From Erysipelothrix tonsillarum DSM 14972 (GTDB lineage Bacteria > Bacillota_I > Bacilli_A > Erysipelotrichales > Erysipelotrichaceae), in contig NZ_KB892377.1 of the NCBI RefSeq assembly GCF_000373785.1, positions 425,617-489,616 of the forward strand: DNA of 64,000 nucleotides. Reading direction: 5' to 3'. A program made the translations under genes and the position numbers. Below are positions 28,053 through 37,098 of this stretch, in pieces; within the stretch, counting starts at the first letter, position 1; each line of letters starts with the position of its first letter. The notes beneath the pieces were generated by a model, which worked only from the letters and a program-made list of their open reading frames with translations, did not search any database and was not told the DNA's origin.

Positions 28053-28291
28053 ATGTATTCATCAAATTACCCCGAAAATAGTGGTCTTTCAAGGGTAGAA
28101 CAGATAAATATCATCCTATCTTCATTTTCTTATTTACAGGAATTTTATTTGGAGTGAATGAAGGCAAAAGAAAATATAGAGACAAGATAAATAGAAACAT
28201 AACGTTATACTTATCTCAATATTAAGCAACGTGCATAAACGTGGCAAAGTACTCGATACAGAGATTTATAAATGATCTGCTCATAGTTTTT

Positions 28292-28340
28292 AAAAAATAA
28301 AACCTCATCCATTTTGGTTCGGATAAGGTTTTTATTTTTT
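28292..28340 (-). terminator. Terminator of the pseudouridine synthase gene
   Basis: AAAAAATAAAACCTCATCC pairs imperfectly with GGATAAGGTTTTTATTTTTT (28321-28340); the A-run on the left reads as a T-run on the minus strand. Confidence 0.7.
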
Positions 28341-28379
28341 ATTTAACGTCTGCTTTGGTTTGCCAGATCACCATACTTA

Positions 28380-29276
28380 TCATTTTTTCTTTAGAACTTT
28401 AATTTTTTGTACGAAATAATCAGGTAAGGGAATTTCAAATTGCATCAATTTCAGTGATTGCGGATGAATAAACTCAAGTTTTGTTGCACATAAGTACTGA
28501 CCACTTTGATCTGTATCATCTGGATGACCGTATTGCGGATCACCATGTAAGGGAATTCCTATGTGTTGTGCGTGAACACGAATTTGATGTGTTCTTCCGG
28601 TTTCTAGAGAACATTGAACCAAACTTCCTTTATCATAAATTTCGAGAACTTCAAAATGGGTGCGAGCCGGTTTACTTTTATCTTGTCCGACAGTCATACG
28701 TTTTGAATCCTTTTTATCGGGGCCAATTGGAGCATCTACGGTAAGCGGTGAGGTATTCAAGGTATTATGAACGAGTGCGTAGTAGGTGCGATTCATGGTT
28801 TTATCAAGGAGCTGGTCTGCTAAAAACTGGTGGGTTTTATCCTCTTTTGCAATGACGAGCAAACCTGAAGTATTGCGATCAATTCGATGTACGAGGCCTG
28901 GACGAACATAGTGGTTCGAATTTTTGTTTAAGTAATCAACCAAACCATGCAATAAGGTGTAGGATTTGACACCTTTAGCAGGATGTACCACAAGTCCACG
29001 TGGTTTATTAATGACGATGAGCCACTGATCTTCATATATGATATCTAAATCCATCGGAATGGGGGGGATATCAAGCGGTTTAATTTGATAAGGTGATGCG
29101 GTAATGCAATCGTTTAATTTAACTTTGTAATGCGGTTTAATGGCTTTGTTGTTACACAAAACTAAGCCATCTTTAATCATGATGGTAATTTTACTGCGTG
29201 ATAGATCAAGGTGATCATTTAAAAAATGATCGATTCGTTTACCTTGTGTTTTTTGATTAATAATCCATGATTCCAT
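28380..29276 (-). CDS. RluA-family pseudouridine synthase (RluD-like)
   Basis: A 298-residue enzyme that converts uridine to pseudouridine in rRNA. The N-terminal S4 RNA-binding domain (about 13-75) precedes the catalytic domain. Motif PGLVHRIDRNTSGLLVIAKE carries the catalytic Asp, with Ile in place of the commoner Leu of HRLD. RTHQIRVHAQHIG and GDPQYG are typical for RluD-type enzymes. Start ATG 29276 is behind GAGGAG. The enzyme probably modifies 23S rRNA, but the exact position cannot be read. Confidence 0.9.
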   Translation of the reverse strand: MESWIINQKTQGKRIDHFLNDHLDLSRSKITIMIKDGLVLCNNKAIKPHYKVKLNDCITASPYQIKPLDIPPIPMDLDIIYEDQWLIVINKPRGLVVHPAKGVKSYTLLHGLVDYLNKNSNHYVRPGLVHRIDRNTSGLLVIAKEDKTHQFLADQLLDKTMNRTYYALVHNTLNTSPLTVDAPIGPDKKDSKRMTVGQDKSKPARTHFEVLEIYDKGSLVQCSLETGRTHQIRVHAQHIGIPLHGDPQYGHPDDTDQSGQYLCATKLEFIHPQSLKLMQFEIPLPDYFVQKIKVLKKK

Positions 29277-29509
29277 AATGACTCCTCAATTTTTTACTTG
29301 GCCATTATATCACGGGTATTCTCGAGATAAAAGTGGTGATTTATGAAATTTATGACGCAACAAAACACTTATTAAATTGAAGGGGTTTTGCACAAGCGGA
29401 CAAATGAAAATACCAAAATATCTGTTAAGAGTGAAAAAAAATATTATAAGTTAAATTTCACACGATTAAAGTGCTGTTTATCGCTTATAATTTCAAGACG
29501 AGGTGGCAT

Positions 29510-29905
29510 ATGAAACGATGGATAATCATGATTTTGGCAATACTCTTTTTAGGATTGGGTGCATTAGGTGTATTTTTACCGCTACTCCCAACAACCCCCT
29601 TTTTATTGTGTGCTTCGGTATGTGCAGCGAAAAGTTCAAAACGTTTCCACCATTGGTTGACACACACGGCTTTATATCAAAAGCATCTGAATGACTTTGT
29701 AACGAAACATACGATGAAGCGTAGTAGCAAACGTAAGATTTTAACGGTGGCATCTATCATGATGGCATTTGCGTTTTACTTTTCAAAAAATGTATATGCA
29801 CGAATGGTGATTGGCGCATTAGTGCTTTTTAAATATTATTATTTTATTTTTAAAATCGCCAATGAACCGGAATTTGAATATGCGGAGGTTTTAGAACATG
29901 ATTAA
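29510..29905 (+). CDS. DUF454 membrane protein (YbaN family)
   Basis: A 131-residue membrane protein with an N-terminal hairpin of two segments around LPLLPTTPFLLCASVCAAKSS, the DUF454 signature, and two more segments near the C-terminus. Start ATG 29510 is 3-4 bases behind GAGGTGG; the open frame back to 29471 has no site. Its last 8 bases overlap the following ABC transporter gene, so the three genes form one operon. Function of YbaN is unknown; coupling to a CydDC-like exporter is suggested by the overlap. Confidence 0.82.
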   Translation: MKRWIIMILAILFLGLGALGVFLPLLPTTPFLLCASVCAAKSSKRFHHWLTHTALYQKHLNDFVTKHTMKRSSKRKILTVASIMMAFAFYFSKNVYARMVIGALVLFKYYYFIFKIANEPEFEYAEVLEHD

Positions 29906-31595
29906 TGTACAATTAATAAAAACTGTTGAGGAAGCGCACAAACCGATTCTTGAAACTGTATTTTATAAGTGGGTAACACTTATTGCGAATATGTTTTTGA
30001 TCAAGCTTCTTGTGGATGCTTTCGTTGAAATCACAACCCACGCAACCTTCAACATACCTTTTTATTTTTGGATCTGCCTAGCTATTAAAGCGGGAGCGCA
30101 GTATCAAGCGAATCTAGCCACTCAAAAAACCAGTGCTTGCGTGAAGTTAAAAATGCGCTCTCTTATCTTTGGAAAACTGTTTGAGTTGGGGTCAGATTAT
30201 CAACATGTTTTATCGAGCAGTGAAATAACTCAAGTTTCGACAGAAGGTGTGGAACAACTCGAAAATTATTTTGCTTTGTACACACCCCAGTTTATTTATA
30301 GTATGTTAGCGCCCTTAACTCTTTTTGTTTTTTTAGTTCCTTATTCTTTTAAAGTTGCATTAATCCTATTTATATGTGTGCCACTGATTCCAATTTCAAT
30401 CATTGTGGTCCAAAAATTCGCAAAGAAACTTTTAAGTAAATATTGGTCGCAATATACGAGTCTCGGTGACCATTTTCTTGAGAACCTTCAAGGGCTTACG
30501 ACGCTTAAAGTATTTGATGCAGATGGGACGCGTCAAGATATGATGGATGCAGATGCAGAATCTTTTCGTAAGGTAACGATGCGCGTGCTTATTATGCAAC
30601 TCAATTCAATATCTGTTATGGATTTAGTAGCTTATGGCGGGGCGATGATTGCATTAGTGGTATCTCTGTATAGTTTTAATTCTGGTGCTCTTACGCTAAC
30701 AGGGGTACTGTTGTTCATTTTACTTTCCTCTGATTTCTTTATTCCAATGCGGCAATTGGGTTCTTACTTTCATATTGCTATGAACGGAATGGCAGCTAGT
30801 GAAAAAATGTTTAAATTATTAGATGTCGAAGCCAAGTGTAAGAAAATCTTATCGGATTCTTTCACTGATCAAGGATATAATGCTGAGAATGTTACTTTTG
30901 CGTATGATAAAGAACCTGTCTTAATCAATGTAGATTTCAGGGCAGAACGCGGTGAATTTATTGGTATTGTAGGAGAAAGCGGATCTGGGAAAAGTACTTT
31001 GGTATCATTATTGATGGGACGTCTTATCCCACAAGATGGAACCCTATATTTTGGTGGTCAAGAAATTAATTGCAGTCAACTGTATAAGCAAGTGACTTAT
31101 GTGAGTCATGACAGTATGATTTTTAAAGGGTCTGTACGCGAAAACCTCATGATGGGCTCACCGTATCATGATACAGTCCTTTATGATGCTTTAAAGAAGG
31201 TTAATCTCTCACTTGATTTAGACCATGATATTAAAGAACGCGGTTCTAATTTATCTGGTGGCCAAAAACAACGCCTTGCGCTTGCGCGCGCATTGGTACA
31301 TGACACCCCATTCTATATTTTTGATGAAGTGACTTCAAACATTGATGTTGAAAGTGAATCGATAATTCTTGAAACCATTCAAGGCTTGCGCGAATGTGGG
31401 AAAGGTATCATCATGATTTCTCATCGATTGGCAAATTGCTTCGAATGTGATCGAATTTATGTGCTCGATGCGGGACACATCGTTCAAACCGGAAACCATA
31501 AGTCACTACTAAAATCGGATGGTGTCTACCAAAGTTTAGTGAAATCGCAAGAGTCGCTCGAGAATCTTTCGTTTTTAGAGGAGGTAAAGTCATGA
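29898..31595 (+). CDS. ABC exporter, fused membrane and ATPase, CydD-like
   Basis: A 565-residue half-transporter: six transmembrane helices (about 20-300), then an ATPase with Walker A GESGSGKST, signature LSGGQKQRL and Walker B FYIFDE. The membrane part resembles CydD (EGVEQLENYFALYTPQFIYS, DHFLENLQGLTTLKVF, IPMRQLGSYFHIAMNGMAASEK). E. coli CydDC exports cysteine and glutathione and supports cytochrome bd assembly. No cydAB genes are seen here, so a thiol or haem-related export role is inference. It shares 4 bases (ATGA) with the partner half. Confidence 0.82.
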   Translation: MINVQLIKTVEEAHKPILETVFYKWVTLIANMFLIKLLVDAFVEITTHATFNIPFYFWICLAIKAGAQYQANLATQKTSACVKLKMRSLIFGKLFELGSDYQHVLSSSEITQVSTEGVEQLENYFALYTPQFIYSMLAPLTLFVFLVPYSFKVALILFICVPLIPISIIVVQKFAKKLLSKYWSQYTSLGDHFLENLQGLTTLKVFDADGTRQDMMDADAESFRKVTMRVLIMQLNSISVMDLVAYGGAMIALVVSLYSFNSGALTLTGVLLFILLSSDFFIPMRQLGSYFHIAMNGMAASEKMFKLLDVEAKCKKILSDSFTDQGYNAENVTFAYDKEPVLINVDFRAERGEFIGIVGESGSGKSTLVSLLMGRLIPQDGTLYFGGQEINCSQLYKQVTYVSHDSMIFKGSVRENLMMGSPYHDTVLYDALKKVNLSLDLDHDIKERGSNLSGGQKQRLALARALVHDTPFYIFDEVTSNIDVESESIILETIQGLRECGKGIIMISHRLANCFECDRIYVLDAGHIVQTGNHKSLLKSDGVYQSLVKSQESLENLSFLEEVKS

Positions 31596-33241
31596 AAAAA
31601 CGTAGTGGAATCAGTATTATGATTAATTTAATTGGCTTTATTAAACCTCTGTTAATTCCTATGGTTTTTGCGGTCATACTTGGCGTGGCTGGTCATTTCG
31701 CAGCGATTGGAATTCCTTATTTAAGTGCTCGCATCGTAGTTGCGATGATTCAAGAACACAGTTTTATCATCTTTTTAGTTCTACTTGTACTGTGTGGTTT
31801 GCTTCGAGGAGTCTTTCGTTATGGCGAACAGGCGCTCAATCACTTTATCGCTTTTAAGTTGCTTGCACATATACGTCATCAAGTTTTTGCGAAACTTAGA
31901 ACTTTAGCACCCGCGAAGTTAGAAACTAAGGACCGTGGTAACTTGGTTGCAATGATAACCAACGATGTCGAGTTGTTAGAGGTATTTTATGCTCATACCA
32001 TCTCACCAATTCTAATAGCCGTGATTGTATCGATAATTGTAGTATCTACAATTGCTGTAAAAGGAGGCGTAATAGCCTTGATACCGCTGATTGCATTGCT
32101 TCTTGTCGGATTCGTAATACCATTGATTGCAAGCCGCTTAGGAAATCATAAAGGGCTTGAAATGCGAAATGATTTGGGTGACTTAAACAGTCGGGTTTTA
32201 GATTCCATTCGTGGGATTGAAGAACTTGAACAGTATCAAAATGCGCAACGAACGATGGACTTACTCAAACAGCGTACTCATGATATTAATGATAAACAGA
32301 AAAAACTCAGCTCATACCAAGGCATAACACGTGTGATTGTAGATCTTATCGTTATTGTTTCTGGAGTTGCCATTTTGTACTTCGGAAGAAATCTTGATTT
32401 GAATACGTTACTGTTGATTTTTACCTTACAGATGAGTTCTTTCGGTCCGGTTATTGCACTGTCAAATCTTAGTGGTGATTTATATCATACGCTTGCTAGC
32501 GGACAAAGAATCCTCGATTTATTAGACGAAGCACCACAAGTACAGGAAGTAATCGAAGGCGAAACCGTATCGTTTGAAGGTGCTTCATTTGAAGATGTAT
32601 CGTTTAAATATCAGGAAGAACCGGTGTTGGAGCACTTATCGTTGACGATACCGAAACATAAAATTATTGCGATTACAGGTGAGAGCGGTGCTGGAAAATC
32701 AACGCTATTAAAACTTTTAATGCGCTTTTGGGATGTCAATGAAGGCAATGTCCTAATCAGTGATACGAAGATTGAAACTATCAAGACCTCATGTTTAAGA
32801 AATATGGAAAGTCTTATGAGTCAAGATACAGATATTTTTAAAGATACCATTCGTAATAACATTGCGCTGGTGAAGCCAAATGCAACAGATGCAGCCATTG
32901 TAGCAGCTTCAAAGCAAGCATCAATTCATGATTTTATTATGTCTTTGCCAAATGGCTACGACACGATGATGGATGAGCTTGGCGATAACCTCTCATCGGG
33001 TGAACGTCAGCGTATTGGTCTCGCACGTGTGTTTCTTCATGATGGTGATTTTATACTGCTTGATGAACCGACCAGTAACTTGGATAGTCTCAATGAAGCA
33101 ATCATTCTAAAATCCTTGGTTGAACATAAAAAAGATAAAACAATTTTAATTGTTTCTCATCGTAAATCAACGATTCAAATTGCGGATGAAGTTTGGGAAC
33201 TTGAAAATGGGACCCTTACACATATCGAAAAACAGATCTAG
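31592..33241 (+). CDS. ABC exporter, fused membrane and ATPase, CydC-like partner
   Basis: A 549-residue second half of the heterodimer: six membrane helices, then Walker A GESGAGKST, signature LSSGERQRI and Walker B FILLDEPTS. Both halves keep recognisable catalytic motifs, with the second showing a slightly divergent signature (LSSGE). Translationally coupled to the first half through a start-stop overlap. A terminator follows directly. Confidence 0.82.
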   Translation: MKKRSGISIMINLIGFIKPLLIPMVFAVILGVAGHFAAIGIPYLSARIVVAMIQEHSFIIFLVLLVLCGLLRGVFRYGEQALNHFIAFKLLAHIRHQVFAKLRTLAPAKLETKDRGNLVAMITNDVELLEVFYAHTISPILIAVIVSIIVVSTIAVKGGVIALIPLIALLLVGFVIPLIASRLGNHKGLEMRNDLGDLNSRVLDSIRGIEELEQYQNAQRTMDLLKQRTHDINDKQKKLSSYQGITRVIVDLIVIVSGVAILYFGRNLDLNTLLLIFTLQMSSFGPVIALSNLSGDLYHTLASGQRILDLLDEAPQVQEVIEGETVSFEGASFEDVSFKYQEEPVLEHLSLTIPKHKIIAITGESGAGKSTLLKLLMRFWDVNEGNVLISDTKIETIKTSCLRNMESLMSQDTDIFKDTIRNNIALVKPNATDAAIVAASKQASIHDFIMSLPNGYDTMMDELGDNLSSGERQRIGLARVFLHDGDFILLDEPTSNLDSLNEAIILKSLVEHKKDKTILIVSHRKSTIQIADEVWELENGTLTHIEKQI

Positions 33242-33256
33242 GTCTGTTTTTTTTTT
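33228..33256 (+). terminator. Terminator of the DUF454/ABC exporter operon
   Basis: AAAAACAGA, short loop, TCTGTTTT and a ten-base T-run; it overlaps the stop codon of the last gene. Confidence 0.85.
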
Positions 33257-33351
33257 GAAATAATATTTAATTCCATGTACACTTATTGTGAAGTAGGGAT
33301 GCAAAACTATTGTAAAGGATGAATTGATAACAACCTTAAAAGGAGAAGCTC

Positions 33352-33849
33352 ATGATAGGAAGATACTTTGAATTTGAAAATGAAACATATTTAATCGTTG
33401 AAGATGATGGAGTGGTTATCTTTCTAAGTACTGCAGATGATTTAGAATTTTTTAAACATAAATTTAAAGTAGATCATCTTATTATTGATAACCAAGCCTG
33501 CGGAGAAGTCGTAGCACAGTTGAAAGCGTATTTTTATGGAAAACGTCGAAGTTTTAACTTTCCATATCGACTTCATGGAACACCGTTTCAGGTTACAGTA
33601 TGGCAAGGCCTATTAGATATTCCTTACGGACAAACCTTAAGTTATGAAGGCTTATCTGATGCTCTGTTTGAAACCCGAAAAACCCGAGCTGTAGCACGCG
33701 CTGTTGGTCAAAATCCTATTATGATCTGTGTTCCCTGTCATCGAATTATTGGGAAAAATGGAAAATTAACAGGGTATCGAAGTGGTCTTGCTTTAAAAAC
33801 AAAGTTGCTTAACTTAGAACAAGGAGCCCATTATGGAAATCATCGTTGA
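33352..33849 (+). CDS. ogt: Methylated-DNA-protein-cysteine methyltransferase
   Basis: A 165-residue suicide DNA-repair protein that moves the methyl of O6-methylguanine to its own Cys. The active site is CVPCHRIIG, with the helix-turn-helix arginine finger region (ARAVGQNP) just before and GYRSGLALKTKLLNLE after it. The N-terminal domain (1-75) is poorly conserved, as usual. Start ATG 33352 follows AAAGGAG. It overlaps the next gene by 17 bases. Confidence 0.92.
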   Translation: MIGRYFEFENETYLIVEDDGVVIFLSTADDLEFFKHKFKVDHLIIDNQACGEVVAQLKAYFYGKRRSFNFPYRLHGTPFQVTVWQGLLDIPYGQTLSYEGLSDALFETRKTRAVARAVGQNPIMICVPCHRIIGKNGKLTGYRSGLALKTKLLNLEQGAHYGNHR

Positions 33850-34525
33850 TGAACGTTATCAGAATTTAGGTATTCAAACGATTGTGTTTGCTGTTTTAAA
33901 GGATGTGGATGTTACAAAGCCAATGACTCCTGAGATGGTAGTGATACAAAATAATGCGGTCCAATCGATTATGGATGTCGATCTCAAGGTGTATTCATCA
34001 GGCATTTTAGAGGGTTATCGAACATGTGTTCAATCGGTAGGGCGAAGTTTACAAAAATTTCCACCGACAGCACTTGCACTCATGAGAAATGTTCAACGTC
34101 GTCGTGCATTACCTGATGTGAATACCGTTGTGAATATTTATAATACGTTTGCATTGACCTCACATTATTCCATTGGAGCCCATGACTTAGATCGCATTCA
34201 TGGACCGCTTGAATTTGGTTTTGCTCAAGAAGGTGCTGTTTTTTATCCCATTGGTGGTGGTACGAAACGTGTTCTTGAAGTGGATTACGTTTTACAAGAT
34301 ACTCAAAATATTTTAGCGCTGCTTGATGCTCGTGATGCGGAAGCTTATAAGATTCAACCCGGGACAACTCAATTTTTACTTATCATTCAAGGACATGCAG
34401 ATACGGATGTTGTTTCCCGCAAAAAATGCTTAGAAACGATTTCCAAAATGATTGTCGCTTCATGTGGGGGCCATTATCACTTGTATCAGGTACAAGCAGG
34501 GAGTTCCATTCGCATTGATTTATAA
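33833..34525 (+). CDS. Solo B3/B4 domain protein (PheT-like tRNA-synthetase editing domain homologue)
   Basis: A 230-residue soluble protein resembling the B3/B4 editing region of phenylalanyl-tRNA synthetase beta (COG3382). Typical parts are the segment with RALPDVNTVVNIYN and the pair IGAHDLDRI and GFAQEGAVF. Free-standing versions are thought to edit or bind mischarged tRNA, but the substrate is unproven. Start overlaps ogt by 17 bases, with its site (AAGGAG) inside ogt, so the two are co-translated. Confidence 0.82.
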   Translation: MEIIVDERYQNLGIQTIVFAVLKDVDVTKPMTPEMVVIQNNAVQSIMDVDLKVYSSGILEGYRTCVQSVGRSLQKFPPTALALMRNVQRRRALPDVNTVVNIYNTFALTSHYSIGAHDLDRIHGPLEFGFAQEGAVFYPIGGGTKRVLEVDYVLQDTQNILALLDARDAEAYKIQPGTTQFLLIIQGHADTDVVSRKKCLETISKMIVASCGGHYHLYQVQAGSSIRIDL

Positions 34526-34586
34526 AAAAATGGATATAGCGATAATTGAGTCTTTTGAATCTTTCATAATACTGGAAATATATGCG

Positions 34587-34616
34587 ATTAAAACCCACTA
34601 AATAGTGGGTTTTAAT
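34587..34616. terminator. Symmetrical hairpin terminator after the B3/B4 gene
   Basis: ATTAAAACCCACTA, AA, TAGTGGGTTTTAAT. Perfect 14-bp stem, weak T-run. Confidence 0.65.
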
Positions 34617-34678
34617 CTTAAATTAGATAATTACCGTAAAAAACACCCTATAATCCCCCAAATGCTAAGAATACAATT

Positions 34679-34723
34679 TGAAAGCGGTTAATTGTCCTAC
34701 ATAGTGTAATTGAAGCGCTTACA
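34679..34723 (+). promoter_or_regulatory. Tandem cre-like operators upstream of arcA
   Basis: TGAAAGCGGTTAAT (34679-34692) and TTGAAGCGCTTACA (34710-34723) each match 12 of 14 cre positions; their centres are 31 bases apart, about three helical turns. Arginine deiminase operons are commonly carbon-repressed in lactic bacteria. I could not place a convincing -35/-10 pair, so activator dependence is likely. Confidence 0.5.
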
Positions 34724-34733
34724 ATATAGATGT

Positions 34734-34823
34734 AAACATAGAAGGTCGCACAACCCATGGGATTGGCTCTCTATGTTCGGTTACGAAAGTGTTCCTGATC
34801 AGTTCACTTTCAAAACCTAGAAA
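34734..34823 (+). promoter_or_regulatory. Structured 5' leader of the arc operon
   Basis: Two pairings lie between the operators and arcA: AACATAGA (34735-34742) with TCTATGTT (about 34771-34778), and GAAAGTG (34786-34792) with CACTTTC (about 34805-34811). No T-run follows, so translation, stability or protein binding is more likely than termination. No known riboswitch is recognised. Confidence 0.35.
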
Positions 34824-34844
34824 AAAAAGAAAAGAGGAAACGTA

Positions 34845-36065
34845 ATGAGCGGAATTAGAGTTACAAGCGAAATTGGAACGCTTAGAAAAGTTTTATTACA
34901 TAGACCTGGTAGGGAGCTCTTAAACCTTACTCCCGACACACTAGAACGTCTTCTATTCGATGACATTCCTTACCTTAAGGATGCACAAGACGAGCATGAT
35001 AAATTTGCTCAAGCACTTCGTGATAACGATATAGAAGTTGTTTACCTAGAAGATTTGATGGCAGAAGTTATTAAAGATGCTGATCTTCGTAAACAATTCT
35101 TAAATCAATTTATTGAAGAAGGCGGAATCAAAACACAACGTGAACACGACATGGTGTTTAACTTCTTAGATTCAATCAAAGATGAAAAAGAACTTGTCTT
35201 AAAAACCATGGAAGGTGTTCGTACACACGAACTAGATCATTCAGGTAAAAAATCATTAGTAGAAATGGCTGGTGAAGTTCAAGACTTAATTTTGGACCCA
35301 CTACCAAACCTTTACTTTACACGAGATCCTTTTGCATCAATTGGAAAGGGTATAAGTTTGAACCGTATGTATTCTGTTACACGTAATCGCGAAACAATTT
35401 ATGCCGATTACATCTTCAAATATCATCCAGAATATAAAGGAAATGTTCCTTACTACTATGATCGTACAGCAGACTTCCATATTGAAGGTGGAGATATCCT
35501 TAACATCAATGCTAAAACATTAGCAATAGGAATCTCACAACGTACACAAGCTCAAGCAATTGAAGACATTGCACGCAATATCTTCAATGTTGAAGGAACA
35601 GAAATCGAAACAATTCTTGCAATTGATATTCCTAATAGCCGTGCATTCATGCACTTAGATACAGTGTTTACCCAAGTAGACCACGATAAATTTACAATTC
35701 ATCCAGGTATCCTAGGACCTTTACAAGTATTTGAAATTACAAAAGGTCAAGATGGCGATGTGAATATCGTGAAAATTGATACGGATTTAGAATCAATCTT
35801 ATCCAAACACGTAGGACGTCCAGTTACATTAATTAAATGTGGTGGCGAAGACATGATGGCTTCAGAACGTGAACAATGGAATGATGGTTCAAATACACTT
35901 ACAATTGCACCAGGTGTTGTTGTAGTATACGACCGAAACGAAATTAGTAACGAGTTATTGAAATCACATGGACTCAAATTAATTGAGTTACGTGGTGCTG
36001 AACTTGTTCGTGGTCGTGGTGGCCCTCGTTGCATGAGTATGCCATTAATTCGTGATGATATTTAG
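34845..36065 (+). CDS. arcA: Arginine deiminase
   Basis: A 406-residue cytosolic enzyme, first step of the arginine deiminase pathway: L-arginine to citrulline and ammonia. Characteristic parts are NLYFTRDPFASIG, DFHIEGGDIL, FMHLDTVFTQ with the catalytic His, and the nucleophilic Cys in RGGPRCMSMPL at the C-terminus. Start ATG follows AGAGGAAA. First gene of arcABCD, with spacings of 31, 9 and 35 bases. Protects against acid and feeds ATP formation. Length is the family norm. Confidence 0.95.
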   Translation: MSGIRVTSEIGTLRKVLLHRPGRELLNLTPDTLERLLFDDIPYLKDAQDEHDKFAQALRDNDIEVVYLEDLMAEVIKDADLRKQFLNQFIEEGGIKTQREHDMVFNFLDSIKDEKELVLKTMEGVRTHELDHSGKKSLVEMAGEVQDLILDPLPNLYFTRDPFASIGKGISLNRMYSVTRNRETIYADYIFKYHPEYKGNVPYYYDRTADFHIEGGDILNINAKTLAIGISQRTQAQAIEDIARNIFNVEGTEIETILAIDIPNSRAFMHLDTVFTQVDHDKFTIHPGILGPLQVFEITKGQDGDVNIVKIDTDLESILSKHVGRPVTLIKCGGEDMMASEREQWNDGSNTLTIAPGVVVVYDRNEISNELLKSHGLKLIELRGAELVRGRGGPRCMSMPLIRDDI

Positions 36066-36096
36066 ATAGAAAACAATAAAAGGAGATTAAGATCAC

Positions 36097-37089
36097 ATGG
36101 GAGTAAATTTAAGCGGAAGAAGCTTCTTAAAGCTTTTGGATTTCACATCAGAGGAAATTAGATATTTAGTAGACTTATCAAAAGAGTTTAAAAATTTAAA
36201 ACTCACAGGAACACCACACCGTTATCTTGAAGGGAAAAACATTGTTTTACTCTTTGAAAAAACATCAACACGTACACGCTGCTCATTTGAAGTAGCAGGT
36301 ATGGACCTAGGTATGGGTGTTACATACTTAGATCCAGGTAGTTCACAAATGGGTAAAAAAGAAAGCATTCCAGATACAGCACGTGTACTTGGTCGCATGT
36401 ATGACGGAATTGAATACCGTGGATATGCACAAGAAATCGTTCAAGCATTAGCTGATGACGCAGGCGTACCGGTATGGAATGGCTTAACAACAGAATTCCA
36501 TCCAACACAAATGATTGCTGACTTACTTACAATTGAAGAAAACTTTGGATACCTCAAAGGCTTAAACTTTGTATTTATGGGTGATGCACAAAATAACGTT
36601 GCGAACTCACTTATGGTAGCTTGTGCAAAAATGGGACTCAACTTTACAGCTTGCGGACCAAAGGCACAAATGCCACATGAAGAACTTGTTGAAGAATGCC
36701 GTGCAATCGCAAAAGAAAACGGATGTACTGTAACTTTAACAGAAGATGTAAAAGCAGCAACAACTGGTGCACATGTTATTTATACTGATATTTGGGTATC
36801 AATGGGTGAACCAGATAGTGTATGGGAAGAACGTATTAAACTCTTAAGTCCATACCAAGTAAATAGTGATGTAATGGCAAACGCAGCAGAAGATGCAATC
36901 TTCTTACACTGCTTACCTTCATTCCATGATCTTAAGACCGTTATTGGACAAGATATTTATGAAAAATATGGTTTAAAAGAAATGGAAGTTACAAACGAAG
37001 TATTTGAATCAAAACAATCAAAAGTATTCAATGAAGCAGAAAATAGAATGCATACAATTAAAGCTGTGATGTATGCAACACTTAAGTAG
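36097..37089 (+). CDS. arcB: Ornithine carbamoyltransferase, catabolic
   Basis: A 330-residue enzyme converting citrulline plus phosphate to ornithine and carbamoyl phosphate. The carbamoyl-phosphate loop STRTRCSFE lies near residue 55, with [14 protein letters not shown] and the [11 protein letters not shown] motif for ornithine binding. Catabolic direction follows from its place between arcA and arcC. Start ATG 36097 is preceded by AAGGAG with about 10 bases between. Confidence 0.95.
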   Translation: MGVNLSGRSFLKLLDFTSEEIRYLVDLSKEFKNLKLTGTPHRYLEGKNIVLLFEKTSTRTRCSFEVAGMDLGMGVTYLDPGSSQMGKKESIPDTARVLGRMYDGIEYRGYAQEIVQALADDAGVPVWNGLTTEFHPTQMIADLLTIEENFGYLKGLNFVFMGDAQNNVANSLMVACAKMGLNFTACGPKAQMPHEELVEECRAIAKENGCTVTLTEDVKAATTGAHVIYTDIWVSMGEPDSVWEERIKLLSPYQVNSDVMANAAEDAIFLHCLPSFHDLKTVIGQDIYEKYGLKEMEVTNEVFESKQSKVFNEAENRMHTIKAVMYATLK

Positions 37090-37098
37090 GCGATTCAT

